A stretch of DNA of 6,583 nucleotides, from NCBI GenBank assembly GCA_002339265.1, contig DDKG01000280.1:1-6583 (forward strand). The letters are read 5' to 3'. Made by a program: the position numbers and the translations under genes. Position 1 is the stretch's first letter, and the number at the start of each line of letters is the position of its first letter. The notes beneath the pieces are model-generated. The model was given only the letters and a program-made list of their open reading frames with translations. It ran no database searches and had not been told where the DNA came from. This stretch comes from Massilia sp. UBA2604. GTDB lineage: Bacteria > Pseudomonadota > Gammaproteobacteria > Burkholderiales > Burkholderiaceae_D. Below, piece after piece: positions 6,489 to 6,583 of the stretch.

Positions 6489-6583
6489 GCCGGCACCGTC
6501 TTGCCGTCCGCTTCCGCACCCGGCTCCGTCTTCGGCTGGCTGCCGTCGTCGTGATAGAACGGCGCGAACCAGGTGGCCAGGAA
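6485..6583 (-). CDS. C-terminal end of an unidentified upstream gene, cut by the window edge
   Basis: The last 32 codons of a minus-strand frame that is open to the window edge and ends in TGA at 6487-6485, overlapping the ATG of the UPF0303 gene as ATGA. The visible tail begins FLATWFAPFYHDD and ends in a hydrophilic Pro/Glu/Lys-rich stretch closing with KTVPA. The aromatic, hydrophobic start suggests the end of a final membrane helix followed by a cytoplasmic tail, as in many transporters, but the family cannot be named from this much. The ATGA junction supports it as a real gene in the same operon. Confidence 0.6.
   Translation of the reverse strand, partial: FLATWFAPFYHDDGSQPKTEPGAEADGKTVPA

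Overview
This is a GC-rich chromosomal window whose protein styles (Gram-negative porin with a C-terminal Phe, Mrp-type antiporter, UPF0303 protein) suggest a Betaproteobacterium, most likely Burkholderiales/Oxalobacteraceae (Massilia-like). That placement is inferred from protein character and base composition, not from a marker gene. I see no rRNA, tRNA, CRISPR array, insertion sequence or phage gene.

Layout. (a) 1-1795, minus strand: a tandem-domain universal stress protein, followed 60 bp downstream by the N-terminal part of MrpA/PhaA, the large subunit of a multisubunit Na+(K+)/H+ antiporter. The remaining mrp genes would lie beyond the left edge. (b) 1948-2466, minus strand: a small, acidic, Ala/Pro/Thr-rich protein with one clear EF-hand calcium loop near its C-terminus. 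(c) 2467-2642: a divergent intergenic region with a perfect 14-bp palindrome. (d) 2643-3734, plus strand: an outer-membrane general porin. (e) 3819-4951, plus strand: a serine beta-lactamase-like lipoprotein with its own promoter candidate and a 5' hairpin, broken by a frameshift near 4536-4540. (f) 4933-6583, minus strand: three tightly coupled genes. These are the last 32 codons of an unidentified gene, a UPF0303/heme-degrading-domain protein with an N-terminal signal peptide, and a Gfo/Idh/MocA-family NAD(P)-dependent oxidoreductase. Successive genes overlap by ATGA.

How the parts relate. The usp-mrpA pair looks like a stress and ion-homeostasis transcription unit. The porin, EF-hand and beta-lactamase-like genes are probably separate units: the porin diverges from the EF-hand gene, and the lipoprotein gene has its own promoter and ribosome-binding site. 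The broken lipoprotein gene converges on the oxidoreductase gene and overlaps its 3' end by 19 bp. Nothing here amounts to a convincing new multi-gene system. The points most worth a second look are the disrupted beta-lactamase-like gene, the apparently exported UPF0303 protein inside a translationally coupled cluster, and the single-EF-hand protein.
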